From Cherax quadricarinatus (lineage: Eukaryota; Arthropoda; Malacostraca; Decapoda; Parastacidae), in assembly GCF_038502225.1 (NCBI RefSeq), contig NC_091369.1, positions 1,753,392-1,817,391 of the forward strand: 64,000 nucleotides of DNA. Direction: 5' to 3'. How positions within the stretch are numbered: position 1 is the stretch's first letter; the number at the start of each line of letters is the position of its first letter. Shown piece by piece: positions 31,401 through 35,638 of the stretch. The position numbers and the translations under genes were made by a program. The notes under the pieces are model-generated. The model made no database searches. It saw nothing but the letters and a program-made list of their open reading frames with translations, and was not told the DNA's origin.

Positions 31401-32639
31401 CCCTCTCTAAAAGTTTCTCCTACTTTAGCATTCAGGTCCCCTACCACAATTACTCTCTCACTTGGTTCAAAGGCTCCTATACATTCACTTAACATCTCCC
31501 AAAATCTCTCTCTCTCCTCTGCATTCCTCTCTTCTCCAGGTGCATACACGCTTATTATGACCCACTTCTCGCATCCAACCTTTACTTTAATCCACATAAT
31601 TCTCGAATTTACACATTCATATTCTCTTTTCTCCTTCCATAACTGATCATTTAACATTACTGCTACCCCTTCCTTTGCTCTAACTCTCTCAGATACTCCA
31701 GATTTAATCCCATTTATTTCCCCCCACTGAAACTCTCCTACCCCCTTCAGCTTTGTTTCGCTTAGAGCCAGGACATCCAACTTCTTTTCATTCATAACAT
31801 CAGCAATCATCTGTTTCTTGTCATCCGCACTACATCCACGCACATTTAAACAACCCAGTTTTATAAAGTTTTTCTTCTTCTCTTTTTTAGTAAATGTATA
31901 CAGGAGAAGGGGTTACTAGCCCATTGCTCCCGGCATTTTAGTCGCCTCATACGACACGCATGGCTTACGGAGGAAAGATTCTTTTCCACTTCCCCATGGA
32001 CAATAGAAGAAATAAAAAAGAACAAGAGCTATTTTATTTACATTATTTTCATCAGTCACTTGCTGAACAGCACTTACAGCCTATATGCCTCCTAGCTTTT
32101 CATTTCTTAACCATCCCATGGATCAAGAATTAATTGTCTTTAAATGTAAATATCTAAGTATAATCCTGCCACTTTTTTTTACACTTTAAAGGAAAATGTA
32201 ATTTTGAAAAAACTTCATAGATCACTTGACATCAAAACTGCCATAGATACTTCCCTGATATATGTAATATTTCAGTGTCTCATATCAAATACATTTTTTT
32301 TTTTAGTAGTCGATATACAAAACATTTACATGTATGAAACTTTTTCACTCAGCACAACCTTGTTATAGTAATTGTAATACTGAACAACCTCATGGCACTG
32401 ACCGAAGGTATTTGATATCATGGAGGTAAGTGAGGAGTGCCACATTGAGAGTGGAGGCAGCAGTACCTGACTCCTGCTCTTCTGTAATCTGACATTCTTC
32501 CTCCAGGGCCACGGAGAGATCGCACAGAGAAAGACGTTCATGTGACCGATGTGGGAAGCCCATTTCTCTTAAGAGACTCACACCATTACTGATGTTGAGG
32601 GATTCCCACAGTTCAAGCAGACTCTCCACAGTAGCATAC
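3799..32639 (-). CDS. Nin: ninein-like centrosomal coiled-coil protein (16 internal exons)
   Basis: Sixteen minus-strand exons totalling 2,444 coding bases (about 815 residues) were assembled from AG/GT borders and reading phase. Ninein and ninein-like proteins anchor microtubule minus ends at the centrosome and act in dynein adaptor complexes. Exons 1-3 follow the family's order after the EF-hands: a WES..SLL..MGF..LSL.DLSVALEEE segment, then an RNKLRLDLNEA..ELDEHNAHMEAT..Y segment, then a LERQYRDQVRELQEAVTHERD coiled coil. Exon 5 matches the later EYR.L.DR..NDEL region. Middle exons are Ser-rich, later ones again coiled coil. The EF-hand exons, start and stop are missing. Phases agree at every junction except exon 7 to 8. 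One intron has a GC donor. The introns hold most of the transposons in the left half of the window. Family placement rests on remembered similarity and not on a search. Confidence 0.82.
4213..4372 (-). repeat. SINE/LINE-5'UTR block fragment
   Basis: This reverse-oriented copy of the dispersed block contains 'tatacaggag' and 'ttactagcccc' followed by the 'ggcttac' end. The same block occurs at 12,412-12,600, 17,558-17,735, 27,187-27,362 and at the 5' end of the intact RTE LINE (31,893-31,998). Confidence 0.7.
4735..5010 (-). CDS. Nin: ninein-like exon 15, with GC donor
   Basis: 276 bases, phase 0. The acceptor is TTTCTAG. The donor is CAG|GCAAGT, the consensus form of the rare GC-AG intron class. 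The first GT is four bases further and would put the next exon out of phase. The peptide opens QREVEFENMRKRCRSLIEKI, has a basic KKRR patch, then a long acidic/polar segment ending SRDDFQVLEEQ. Confidence 0.78.
5011..6222. other. intronic AT-rich sequence, nothing recognised
   Basis: This is the intron between ninein-like exons 14 and 15. It is AT-rich, with only short shadow ORFs and no splice-bounded exon that keeps phase. Confidence 0.4.
6223..6402. mobile_element. 180-bp piggyBac-type MITE
   Basis: The terminal inverted repeats are CCCTTAAACTGTCCAAA at the left and its exact complement at the right. TTAA lies directly right (6,403-6,406), and CTAA, one change from TTAA, lies left. The ends resemble those of the longer element at 2,196-3,264. 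Internal direct and inverted copies of AGATCTACATT are present. No coding capacity. Confidence 0.7.
6403..7800. other. intronic stretch with repeat fragments
   Basis: An A tract lies at 6,518-6,536 with the LINE-associated 'gggagacgaccgacttgttg' motif just before it. A scrap of the same dispersed block ('ccggccgtatcccaccgagg') is at about 7,170-7,210. A SINE head is at 7,567-7,700. Nothing coding was seen. Confidence 0.45.
7567..7700 (+). repeat. SINE head fragment
   Basis: It starts 'taggtagtgggttggtagac' and runs to the 'ttctgtctcataaacatgca' block. This is the first third of the unit seen complete at 26,922-27,362. The tail block is absent here. Confidence 0.7.
7802..7927 (-). CDS. Nin: ninein-like exon 14, coiled coil
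   Basis: 126 bases, phase 0, between CCTTCAG and AAG|GTAGAA. It encodes GRVRMLEEQYQGLEGKLARV and then RVEVLKMVEERGQLGMRTNL. Clear heptads. Confidence 0.82.
8021..8150 (-). CDS. Nin: ninein-like exon 13, Ser/Thr linker
   Basis: 130 bases between TCCTTAG and GAG|GTGAGA. It accepts phase 2 and leaves at phase 0. It encodes QEIDSPAESGGGDSTTTTYP followed by SGPSTAARLAFLKSSHASKE. This is a flexible linker without recognisable domain. Confidence 0.8.
8709..8868 (-). repeat. SINE/LINE-5'UTR block fragment
   Basis: A reverse-oriented copy of the dispersed tail block. It runs from a T-rich end plus 'accggccatatcccacagag' to 'catggcttacg'. It lies in the intron between ninein-like exons 12 and 13. Confidence 0.7.
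8966..9090 (-). CDS. Nin: ninein-like exon 12, coiled coil
   Basis: 125 bases between a GCACAG acceptor and an AATAG|GTAAGT donor, entering at phase 0 and leaving at phase 2. It encodes CMRCGDTQGQL, then VALEELEMALRREEQERSQR. There is a CxxC at the start, and the rest is coiled coil. A 6.8-kb intron rich in repeats separates it from exon 11. Confidence 0.8.
9162..9587. mobile_element. TA-flanked MITE with internal 16-bp minisatellite
   Basis: The ends are CAGCAGTTGCCCCATATCCG and the complement of CAGTAGGTCCCCCGTATCCG, flanked by TA on both sides. This is typical of Tigger/pogo-type non-autonomous elements. At about 9,430-9,575 the terminal sequence is expanded into a tandem array of a 16-base unit (ATAACTGAAACCACGG with variants). 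No transposase. Confidence 0.7.
9961..11020 (-). mobile_element. RTE-like LINE 3' fragment, interrupted by a foldback insertion
   Basis: On the minus strand this is the 3' UTR plus the C-terminal part of the RTE polyprotein. GCEAWVVNAAARRRLEAVEM and a frameshifted GRGRPRKGW tail are both readable. The corresponding intact region is 28,684-29,500. At 10,734-10,883 a 150-base foldback element splits it with a 12-base target duplication. Several frameshifts mark it as dead. Confidence 0.85.
10734..10883. mobile_element. 150-bp foldback retroposon with 12-bp target duplication
   Basis: ATACATTCCCTT occurs at 10,722-10,733 and again at 10,884-10,895. The uninterrupted target can be read in the intact LINE near 29,360. 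The insert is a near-perfect inverted repeat of about 45-base arms around GGTCCAAGTCGGACCGAAAC, plus a 3' tail 'tatcgttccagtcacgg...tttgttattt'. Related pieces occur near 26,490-26,580, 46,485-46,560 and 49,730-49,825. Confidence 0.8.
11089..11268 (-). repeat. SINE head fragment, reverse orientation
   Basis: This is the complement of the unit head: 'gtgacctaagtgtaagtaga' through 'aacccactacctaactc'. It lies just right of the interrupted RTE fragment. Confidence 0.65.
11269..11905. other. intronic stretch with one old dispersed repeat
   Basis: About 11,340-11,450 is a degraded copy of the widespread 'atcaagagcccttcaccagc' repeat. A short GGTGGTTGTGTTGAGT-type imperfect tandem lies at 11,775-11,865. 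No exon was recognised. Confidence 0.4.
11906..13345 (+). repeat. tandem array of SINE-like units separated by (AT)n
   Basis: Two nearly identical units of about 465 bases (12,135-12,600 and 12,637-13,100) are each preceded by an (AT)n tract. A partial head lies at 11,906-12,091 and a tail at 13,122-13,345. Each unit runs from 'gtagtaggttggtagacagc' to 'gatacggccggtgtgttgaa'. The array sits in the intron between ninein-like exons 11 and 12. Confidence 0.8.
13674..15197 (+). CDS. Tigger-like transposase (main reading frame)
   Basis: A 507-residue DDE-superfamily transposase that cuts and inserts the surrounding element. The N-terminus is a basic MAPKKALSAKPVVKK followed by a psq/CENP-B-type helix-turn-helix (about residues 18-65; SVAELSRMYKKPYTTL). 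A second DNA-binding segment with SKGWFERFKNRTGIHS lies at about 133-150. The catalytic domain has FNCDETGLFW (Asp 189), LLVMDNAPVH (Asp 306) and LQPMDQQ (Asp 343). The context CTACCATGG is a good start. The frame ends early: one missing base near 15,190 turns ...FTVG into a stop, and the coding sense continues in the +1 frame at 15,199. Apart from this it looks intact, which suggests recent activity. Confidence 0.9.
   Translation: MAPKKALSAKPVVKKVRNTIEFKKTIIEQYESGTSVAELSRMYKKPYTTLCSIVAKKKEIKDAVVAKGVTMLTKMRSPVLEEVEKLLLVWVNEKQLAGDTLMTSIICEKARQLHEDLVKKLPANSGDVGEFKASKGWFERFKNRTGIHSVIRHGEAASSDHKAAEKYVHEFQEYIEAEGLKPEQVFNCDETGLFWKKMPKRTFITQEEKAMPGHKPMKDRLTLMLCANANGDFKVKPLLVYHSENPRVFRKNNVMKSKLCVFWKSNSKAWVTREIFVEWFNEVFGPSVKEYLLEKKLDLMCLLVMDNAPVHPPNLDDLIFEEFGFIIVKFLPPNTTPLLQPMDQQVIANFKKLYTKAMFHRCLTVTTHTHLTLREFWREHFSILHCITLIGMAWEGVTTGTLNSAWRKLWPDCVDKRDFEGFGTDPNEPMSVVKSIVALGSSMGLDVSLEDVEELVEDHNEELTTEELQELQQEEQHIAAQNLAAEEEEERWKKVPSSEMKEIFTVG
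15199..15468 (+). pseudogene. C-terminal part of the Tigger-like transposase, shifted frame
   Basis: 89 residues beginning MESFMEKHHPNKVV continue the transposase after a one-base deletion. They are polar and acidic, with an FxxKQSSLHSYF-type motif (RQKQSSLHSYFVRQDSSDSQ) similar to a PCNA-binding box. Such boxes are known in pogo-type transposases. The stop at 15,466-15,468 is followed by an AATAAA at about 15,520. Confidence 0.75.
15757..16190. other. Tigger right flank and exon 11 surroundings
   Basis: A TA duplication is followed by ordinary AT-rich sequence around ninein-like exon 11. Scraps of the LINE 3' region begin at about 16,190. Nothing else was seen. Confidence 0.4.
15873..16040 (-). 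CDS. Nin: ninein-like exon 11, Pro/Ser linker
   Basis: 168 bases, phase 0, between a CATTAG acceptor and an AAG|GTTTGT donor. It encodes FECEMTLHQCSEVREPLEET followed by a Pro/Ser-rich stretch (DSPPPDNGR, STPVKSSHSAPVSL). It abuts the right flank of the Tigger transposon at 13,413-15,756, which sits in the next intron. Confidence 0.78.
16191..16575 (-). repeat. RTE LINE 3'-end scraps and long A tract
   Basis: The block 'cactggccatctcccaccga' with 'agggtgaccc' recurs at 16,500-16,535. A related scrap lies at 16,190-16,320. Between them is an A run at 16,434-16,470. Such pieces are the 3' regions of the RTE LINE family. Confidence 0.6.
16608..16712 (-). CDS. Nin: ninein-like exon 10, coiled coil
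   Basis: 105 bases, phase 0, between TTCCAG and GAG|GTAAAT. It encodes ELEAELIQLREEKNRLARQL and then AMQRGEFAHQSVKKE. This is a textbook heptad pattern. Confidence 0.82.
17265..17414 (-). CDS. Nin: ninein-like exon 9, charged region
   Basis: 150 bases, phase 0, between TTTTCAG and GAG|GTATAG. The peptide starts VFKQVRASVKEEYKKDSEKS and ends with an Asn/Ser-rich segment. It is strongly charged and consistent with a coiled-coil flank. Confidence 0.77.
17558..17735 (+). repeat. SINE tail block
   Basis: It begins 'ctccatggggaagtggaaaa' and ends 'agaatacagccaggtt'. This is the second half of the unit at 26,922-27,362. It ends directly at the LINE fragment that starts near 17,745. Confidence 0.7.
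17745..18148 (-). pseudogene. jockey/CR1-like reverse transcriptase, C-terminal half (split copy)
   Basis: The minus strand reads TWKALEGLVLNLHTAI..., CKINPERNREVSV, RGPRLFKILPEDIRNTAGTS and FKRKLDKCLHQVPDQPG. This is the conserved C-terminal region downstream of the RT in jockey/CR1-like LINEs. It is the downstream half of a copy whose upstream half is at 19,474-19,650. Confidence 0.85.
18480..18668. repeat. CTG-rich minisatellite inside the degraded Tigger
   Basis: Tandem variants of a block such as CTGCTGCTGCACCACCGTCA, mixing CTG triplets with a CTAC/CACCACCGTCAG spacer. The block recurs about eight to nine times. It replaces the transposase N-terminal coding region. The repeated ORFs on both strands here (CCCTTVSCC, QQLTVVQ) are artefacts of it. 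Confidence 0.75.
18870..19235 (+). pseudogene. Tigger-like transposase fragment
   Basis: The fragment reads GEFKARKGWFERFKKCSGIH, then FNCDKTGLFWKKIPNRTYIT and LLMYHSENPRVFKKNSV. It aligns with about residues 128-253 of the transposase at 13,674 but lacks the segment between the helix-turn-helix part and PVFNCD. The first catalytic motif has Lys after Asp (FNCDKT for FNCDET). It ends before the second catalytic Asp, so it is dead. Confidence 0.88.
19474..19650 (-). pseudogene. jockey/CR1-like reverse transcriptase, upstream half of the split copy
   Basis: The minus strand reads LEQIQRSFTAHI, RHLNYWERLQVLNMYSLEWR and RERYMII. It continues in frame, once the Tigger and one TA are removed, into YTWKALEG at 18,147. 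ERY-(I/M)-I-IY-x-WK is the family pattern, which confirms the join. Confidence 0.85.
19807..19893 (-). CDS. Nin: ninein-like exon 8
   Basis: 87 bases, phase 0 on both sides, with a TTTTTCAG acceptor and a CAG|GTAAAG donor. It encodes DAGDSTVIKDSFCLGIKSAS then QLVNKELKQ. The C-terminal part has heptad character. The other frame entering from exon 7 hits a stop at once, which fixes the phase. Confidence 0.75.
19915..22200 (-). mobile_element. two decayed RTE-like LINE fragments
   Basis: 19,915-20,575 is an old 3' UTR and C-terminal fragment. 20,590-22,200 is a longer copy reading, on the minus strand, ICEQCLDKGREVFIAFMGLE and KAYDRVDRGAMW, then QLLFADDTVLMGDSKEKL, YESILVPTLLYGCEAWVV and LLRWFGHLERM. 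Frameshifts and an internal jump near 21,860-22,090, where SINE tail sequence is inserted, break it. The coding motifs follow the intact polyprotein at 28,937-31,843. Confidence 0.85.
22240..22510 (-). repeat. RTE LINE 3' UTR fragment
   Basis: This contains 'ggccatttactaccaaggca' followed by the 'cagaagtgtgctgaca' and 'ccaggactcaagt' blocks. These have the same order as the 3' UTR of the intact LINE (28,690-28,890). Strongly diverged. Confidence 0.65.
22533..22564 (-). CDS. candidate 32-base microexon between ninein-like exons 7 and 8
   Basis: A TTTACAG acceptor and a weak CCT|GTGTGT donor enclose 32 bases. These would take phase 1 from exon 7 and give phase 0 to exon 8, encoding NSFNSPGTMIP. 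This is the only support; length and phase fit but the donor is poor. It is offered to explain the phase gap and not as a firm exon. Confidence 0.25.
22887..23036 (-). CDS. Nin: ninein-like exon 7, Ser-rich linker
   Basis: 150 bases between an ATTTTCAG acceptor and a GTCA|GTAACT donor. It accepts phase 1 from exon 6 and leaves at phase 1. It encodes SYDESFFDSSMSSLLKSSPA, then an acidic-hydrophobic EELIVKVPRR. Exon 8 begins at phase 0, so something of length 2 modulo 3 must lie between them, or this donor is wrong. Confidence 0.72.
23414..23607 (-). CDS. Nin: ninein-like exon 6, Ser/acidic linker
   Basis: 194 bases between a TTAACAG acceptor and a GGAT|GTAAGT donor. It fits phase 2 of exon 5 and leaves at phase 1. 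The peptide is low complexity with a basic patch: SDKESSLDGSCLGDYVDQP, then VKRRGSNSGSGDDSCEEESP. It is not coiled coil. Confidence 0.82.
23725..23904 (+). repeat. RTE LINE 3' UTR fragment, plus orientation
   Basis: It reads 'ggaggggtttgggatattgg' to 'cctcggtgggaaacagccaa'. This is the reverse of the 3' UTR at 28,690-28,890. It is located in the ninein-like intron between exons 5 and 6. Confidence 0.65.
24202..24362 (-). CDS. Nin: ninein-like exon 5, coiled coil
   Basis: 161 bases between ATGCAG and ACAG|GTATGT, leaving at phase 2. It encodes VAEYESMSPREEEYRQLLDR then LERVTAENQHLRDNNDELLSQI. The E-Y-x-x-L-x-x-R ... N-D-E-L pattern recalls the ninein segment preceding its central non-coiled region. 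Confidence 0.85.
24434..24636. mobile_element. 203-bp TA-flanked MITE
   Basis: The ends are CAGTGGTACCTTGGGACACG and the complement of CAGTGGCACCACGGGATACG, with TA on both sides. The CAGTGG termini place it with Tigger-type non-autonomous elements. No coding capacity. Confidence 0.78.
24960..25280. repeat. RTE LINE 3' UTR fragments, both orientations
   Basis: 24,975-25,010 carries the 'ggccatatcccaccaaggca' block in one orientation. 25,080-25,275 carries the reversed 'gtttgggatattggctattt' to 'ggtgggagatagtcgac' block. Together they form a loose inverted arrangement. Confidence 0.55.
25315..25636. mobile_element. 322-bp TA-flanked MITE
   Basis: The terminal inverted repeats are CAGCCTCTCCTCACTTAACG and CAGCCTCTCCTCACTTAGCG, flanked by TA. 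Extra copies of the GTCGCTAAGTGAGGAG subterminal block lie inside, near 25,375. It is non-coding and lies directly downstream of ninein-like exon 4 in the sense of that gene. Confidence 0.8.
25757..25873 (-). CDS. Nin: ninein-like exon 4, coiled coil
   Basis: 117 bases, phase 0 on both sides, with an ATTTAAG acceptor and an AAG|GTAAGT donor. The 39 residues begin DIKRLEAENFELSEKL and end ADMQTLKNK. They are a clean leucine/charged heptad pattern. Confidence 0.85.
25874..26921. other. intronic sequence with a foldback-family scrap
   Basis: Mostly AT-rich and unremarkable. 26,490-26,580 resembles the tail of the foldback at 10,734-10,883 ('gttccagtcacattactgtg', 'cctttttgtt'). No exon was recognised. 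Confidence 0.4.
26922..27362 (+). repeat. complete SINE-like unit
   Basis: It runs from 'ctaggtagtaggttggtaga' through 'gtaaaacaaaagcctgtaat', 'cttcctccataagctatgca' and 'ttgtaagaggcaac' to 'acatggccggtttattgaaa'. Head and tail blocks recur separately across the window. The tail block is also the 5' end of the intact RTE LINE, so the two families share sequence. Confidence 0.72.
27616..27790 (-). CDS. Nin: ninein-like exon 3, coiled coil
   Basis: 175 bases between GTGCAG and ACT|GTAAGT, entering at phase 2 and leaving at phase 0. It encodes QELERQYRDQVRELQEAV followed by a heptad-rich stretch ending KLKAKLSSLYT. The Y-R/K-x-x-V/I-x-x-L pattern is the one at the start of the long ninein coiled coil. 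Confidence 0.87.
28221..28361 (-). CDS. Nin: ninein-like exon 2, start of coiled coil
   Basis: A T-rich TTTTTAG acceptor and a CA|GTAAGT donor frame 141 bases whose phase fits exon 1 exactly. The peptide LSLDSALGERNKLRLDLNEA continues into LAQELDEHNAHMEATSQYQI. It parallels the ninein segment that pairs an E-K-L-R-x-D-L block with an E-(M/V)-D-D-x-H block. Confidence 0.87.
28937..31843 (-). CDS. RTE-like LINE polyprotein: endonuclease plus reverse transcriptase
   Basis: A 968-residue uninterrupted frame. The N-terminal apurinic-type endonuclease carries LALSETKLKG (about residues 24-33), VIVVGDLNAKVG (about 132-143) and SDHFLVVATL (about 225). The reverse transcriptase has YRGISLLSVPGKVY, FMDLEKAYDRVDR (about 605), GLRQGCVMSPWLFN and the catalytic FADDTVLL (713). 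The C-terminus has GCEAWVMN, LLRWFGHVERM and RGRGRPRKGW, a pattern of RTE-type elements. Coding sense without a Met extends upstream (KLGCLNVRG, about 31,870), so the real start may be further 5'. All key motifs are present, making it potentially autonomous. Clade assignment is from memory of motif patterns. Confidence 0.9.
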   Translation of the reverse strand: MRGCSADDKKQMIADVMNEKKLDVLALSETKLKGVGEFQWGEINGIKSGVSERVRAKEGVAVMLNDQLWKEKREYECVNSRIMWIKVKVGCEKWVIISVYAPGEERNAEERERFWEMLSECIGAFEPSERVIVVGDLNAKVGETFREGVVGKFGVPGVNDNGSPLIELCIERGLVIGNTYFKKKRINKYTRYDVGRNDSSLLDYVLVDKRLLSRLQDVHVYRGATDISDHFLVVATLRVKGRWDTRRIEASGKREVKVYKLKEEAVRVRYKQLLEDRWANESIDNGVEEEWGRFKNVVLECSAEVCGYRKVGAGGKRSDWWNDDVKRVVREKKLAYEKFLQSRSDARREEYMEKKREVKRVVKQCKKRANERVGELLSTNFVENKKKFWSEINKLRKPREQMDLSVKNRRGELLNGELEVLGRWREYFEELLNVDEDREAVISCIGQGGITSCRSEEEPVVSVGEVREAVGKMKGGKAAGIDGIKIEMLKAGGDIVLEWLVQLFNKCMEEGKVPRDWQRACIVPLYKGKGDKRECKNYRGISLLSVPGKVYGRVIIERIKSKTENRIADEQGGFRKGRGCVDQVFTVKHISEQYLDKAKEVFVAFMDLEKAYDRVDRGAMWQMLQVYGVGGRLLKAVKSFYEDSEAQVRVCRKEGNFFPVKVGLRQGCVMSPWLFNIFIDGVVREVNARVLARGVELKDKESHTGWELSQLLFADDTVLLGDSEEKLQRLVDEFGRVCKRRKLKVNTGKSKVMRITKRLGDERLNIRLEGESMEEVNVFRYLGVDVSADGSMKDEVNHRIDEGKRVSGALRNLWRQRTLSLEAKRGMYESIVLPTLLYGCEAWVMNVAARRRLEAVEMSCLRAMCGVNIMQRIRSLEVRRRCGITKTVVQRAEEGLLRWFGHVERMERNRITSRVYQSVVEGRRGRGRPRKGWREGVKEVLCARGLDFQQACVSVFDRSEWRQMVFNT
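31893..31998 (-). repeat. 5' region of the intact RTE LINE, shared with the SINE tail
   Basis: The minus strand reads 'ccatggggaagtggaaaaga' through 'gtaagccatgcgtgtcgtat' to 'ctcctgtatacatttact'. It is the same block as in the SINE units, placed directly before the endonuclease frame. It may act as the LINE's 5' UTR. Confidence 0.7.
32403..32639 (-). CDS. Nin: ninein-like exon 1 (first seen), post-EF-hand region
   Basis: Bounded by an ATCAG acceptor and a CG|GTCAGT donor, 237 bases, entering and leaving at phase 2. It encodes ATVESLLELWESLN, then LLREMGFPHRSHERLSLCDL, SVALEEE and ALLTYLHDIKYLR. This is the segment that in ninein family members sits between the last EF-hand and the start of the coiled coil. 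An internal GT after GAGTCAG is an alternative donor, but using it would lose the conserved ALLTYLHDIKYLR end. Confidence 0.85.
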
Positions 32640-33248
32640 CTGATGGAAAACATAGACCACATGTTAATTACTGACCAAACTATAAGGTAAATATTCATCA
32701 GAGATCACTATGAGGTAAATATTTATCGGAGATCTTATTAAAAAAAGAGAGAACATTAAAAAAGAACAATACACGAATCTCAATAACCATGCATGCATTT
32801 ATTACAAACATAATCCTTATTTTCTGTTTCAAATTCTGTAGAATTTCTTTCCAGTCCATAATGGATATCAGGCTCAACCTCTTCACTCTAAAGCTATGGG
32901 TATCGTATATGACTAAAAGGTTACCCTTTGTACTATTGAATGATCTAAAGATCTGTTGTTATATTCACGAAAGCTAGGCCCATGAAGAAATGGAGGAGAG
33001 CACCAATCCCTTGGATCAAGGGCCCTTCAACATCAAAGGCAACTCGTCTCCTTCATAATGCTGAGTCACAGAGGGCAGTAGTAATGGTTTCCTTGACACC
33101 CTCATGAAACGTATTTATTGCCCTACTGGTTTTTAGTGTATCAGGTTTAAAACCTATTTCCTGTATACGGATCACACACCGCTGCACAACAGCCAGAGAC
33201 GAGAAAAATGTCAAGAGAGGAAACTGGCAGTCAGGTAGAAATCAGTAA
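32640..33248. other. non-coding sequence upstream of the first ninein-like exon seen
   Basis: An A/T-rich stretch has a degraded copy of the 'atcaagggcccttcaacatc' dispersed repeat at about 32,970-33,045. No EF-hand exon was found. Confidence 0.4.
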
Positions 33249-33962
33249 TGTGGAAAATACTGTATATATTTTCCAGAAATACAGTAGTTATATGTAAATA
33301 GATGGCCATACTGTATTTAATAATATTTATGTCATAGAAAACAGAAAGCCTGAGTCTGCGCAGAAGACAGTCGCCATTTTGTTGTTTGAATCTGGATTAG
33401 AAACGTTGGTGTAATGGGAAGAATTTTTCGTGCTCCAGAGGTTAAAATTGGGCTGACACCTCTCAAATAGGAGACGAAATTGTTGGATGTGCATTACTGC
33501 ATAACTTGAGATATCAGGCGACAGGACAGGATAACTCCAGGAACCTCAGATAAGCTGTCTAATTTATGTTTAAATTCTGGCCAGTGAATTTTTCATAAAT
33601 GTAGGCAAAAGGGGGGGGGGGTCCTGTACATGACACATTAATCTCCAGTCAAATTGGCAAGTGATATTAACATATATTTTTCTTCTGTTATGTATATGTG
33701 TATGTATATAATCATTTATTATTTTTAATATACAGTCCACAAATTTATATATTTACCAGCATTCCTAGTGATGTATATTTTATTTATAATTAATAGGTCC
33801 AGAGCAACTTGTGGATATGACAGTGGTAGGTATCGAAGGGAGACATTTTTTGCAACCTAGGTGTCCCAAATTCCTACTTGTCTAACTGATAAATAATAAT
33901 TATCTTTGCTCATTTACTGTTATGTACATAATGACACATTCAGCTAAATGTAATTTTCCACA
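33249..33962 (+). repeat. 5' LTR of the BEL/Pao element
   Basis: It begins TGTGGAAAAT and ends ATTTTCCACA, so the LTR termini are perfect 10-base inverted repeats starting TG and ending CA. It includes a G run at 33,611-33,621. It is 714 bases, about 235 longer than the 3' LTR. The difference is a block at about 33,659-33,893. Confidence 0.85.
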
Positions 33963-34422
33963 TTTAATTTGCCCGTAGGTCCTTCTTGAACCGGAGGTAA
34001 TTAGTGAAGTCATTAATTAGTTAATTACTTAATAATTATATGTGAAATGACAGAAGGAGGTGGATGTTAAATTCACAAATTTACTTAATGTGTAGTGGAT
34101 TATAATTATTACAATATTAATTTGATAGACATTTCTGGCCAAGATTTATATCAGTGTATGTGTAATTGATAAGACAAGTTTGGCTAAAGATTATATTGTG
34201 TATAATATTAATTTTGCTATGCCAAATTCTGGCAAGGATTTATATTAATTTGTATAATAATTTTGATAAGCCAAGTCTGGCTAAAGGTTTGTTTGTATTA
34301 ACGTACATTTAAAATTTATATTATAATTTTTGCATGTAATTGCTAAGCTCAAGTAGCTAGGATTTATTCAAAGGTAAGTTGTATCAGTGTTATTAATTAA
34401 GTTGAATTTAAGACATTGTATC

Positions 34423-35595
34423 ATGGCTGAAAATGAGGAAATTAATATAGAAGACAAACATATGGAATATAGAGCAAAGAAAGCGTCACTGCAAGCTAAA
34501 AAGGGTCATGTAACCAAGGCATATAATAAATGTTTGGAATTAATGAATCAAGAAACTGTGAATACTGATGATTTAAAATTGTATTTAGATGCTTTAGGGA
34601 ATAGATATGATTCATACAAATTATATTACAACAAATATGAAGGAGATTTGTTAGTAAACTGTGTAGATGAGACTGAAGTAGATCTCATGATTAATCAGTA
34701 TTATGAATTAGAGGAAAAGATACTTTCTTGTAAAAGTCAGGCTTTGAATAAATTAAAATGTGTAAACCAGGCAGTTGGTCAGTCTGCTCCAACAAATAAT
34801 TTGTCTTTGCCAAAACTCCCAGAATTATGTTTACCTGTATTTAATCCTGGAGAAATTTGGGAGGAATTTTGGTCAATTTTTAAAGCAGCTGTGCATGACA
34901 GGAGTGACCTAGCCCGTGTAACAAAATTATTTTACCTCAAAGGATAGGTAAGAGGAGATGCTCACATACTCATACAAGCCTTTCCCAATGTAGATGATTC
35001 TTACAAGGAAGCAGTTGACTTGTTGAAGGTCACTTATGGTAATATAGAATAAAGTAGGTTGGATCTAGTGAATATCATTGTTAATTTAAAATCTCCAGAT
35101 CAAACTTACAGAGGTTTACAGCAGTTTAGAGTTAAACTGGAGAGCACTCTCAAAACTTTAAGTAATAAATATAATCTGAAGGAATCAGACTGGTTATTGA
35201 GTGCCATGGTACAGAATAAATTAAGCTGTAAAACACTTGAATGATTCTCAAACAAATATCACAAAGGTTATTTTGGTCTGGAGGAAATAAGACTAGGTCT
35301 ACAAGAATTAATTGTGCAGTTGCAGACCAGCCAGCTAACTCATTTTAAAGATGCAACACATAATAACTCTGAGGTATCTGTCAAGTTTCACAAAGGGAAA
35401 AATTATCCCAATAGTAATAATCAAAATTCATTTCCTAAAAATAGTTACATAGGTGTATATCATGTAGCAAGAATCAGAAAAAATGATTCTCCACTAGGTA
35501 AGAAGAATAAGTACCCTCCTAAGAGTAGCCCAGTTAATAAGAAACCAGTCAGAGAAAAGAGATTGTCTTTTCTGCAAGGGTACTCATTTTTCTAA
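34423..35595 (+). pseudogene. BEL/Pao gag region
   Basis: One frame (34,423 on; start MAENEEINIEDKH) is broken by stops near 34,945, 35,050 and 35,242. It shows LPKLPELCLPVFNPGEIWEE followed by FWSIFKAAVHDRSDL, the DUF1759-type gag segment of Pao elements. Later it is polar and Lys/Asn-rich, ending before the zinc-knuckle region. A frameshift follows. Confidence 0.85.
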
Positions 35596-35638
35596 GAATT
35601 GCAATGCATACAGTTCATGGAATGATAAAGTTGAAAGA

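Larger units (their letters stand above)
28680..31998 (-). mobile_element. full-length RTE-like LINE
   Basis: On the minus strand, a 5' region (31,850-31,998) shared with the SINE tail block precedes one long open frame. A 3' UTR follows (28,690-28,936), ending in a T/A-rich stretch on the plus strand near 28,680. Copies or fragments of the same family occur at 1-1,024, 9,961-11,020 and 19,915-22,510. Sequence homogeneity with the first of these indicates recent activity. Confidence 0.88.

Noticed and set aside
32437..32475. Alternative donor GAGTCAG|GTACTG in ninein-like exon 1
   Set aside because: It would drop the conserved ALLTYLHDIKYLR end and break the phase to exon 2.
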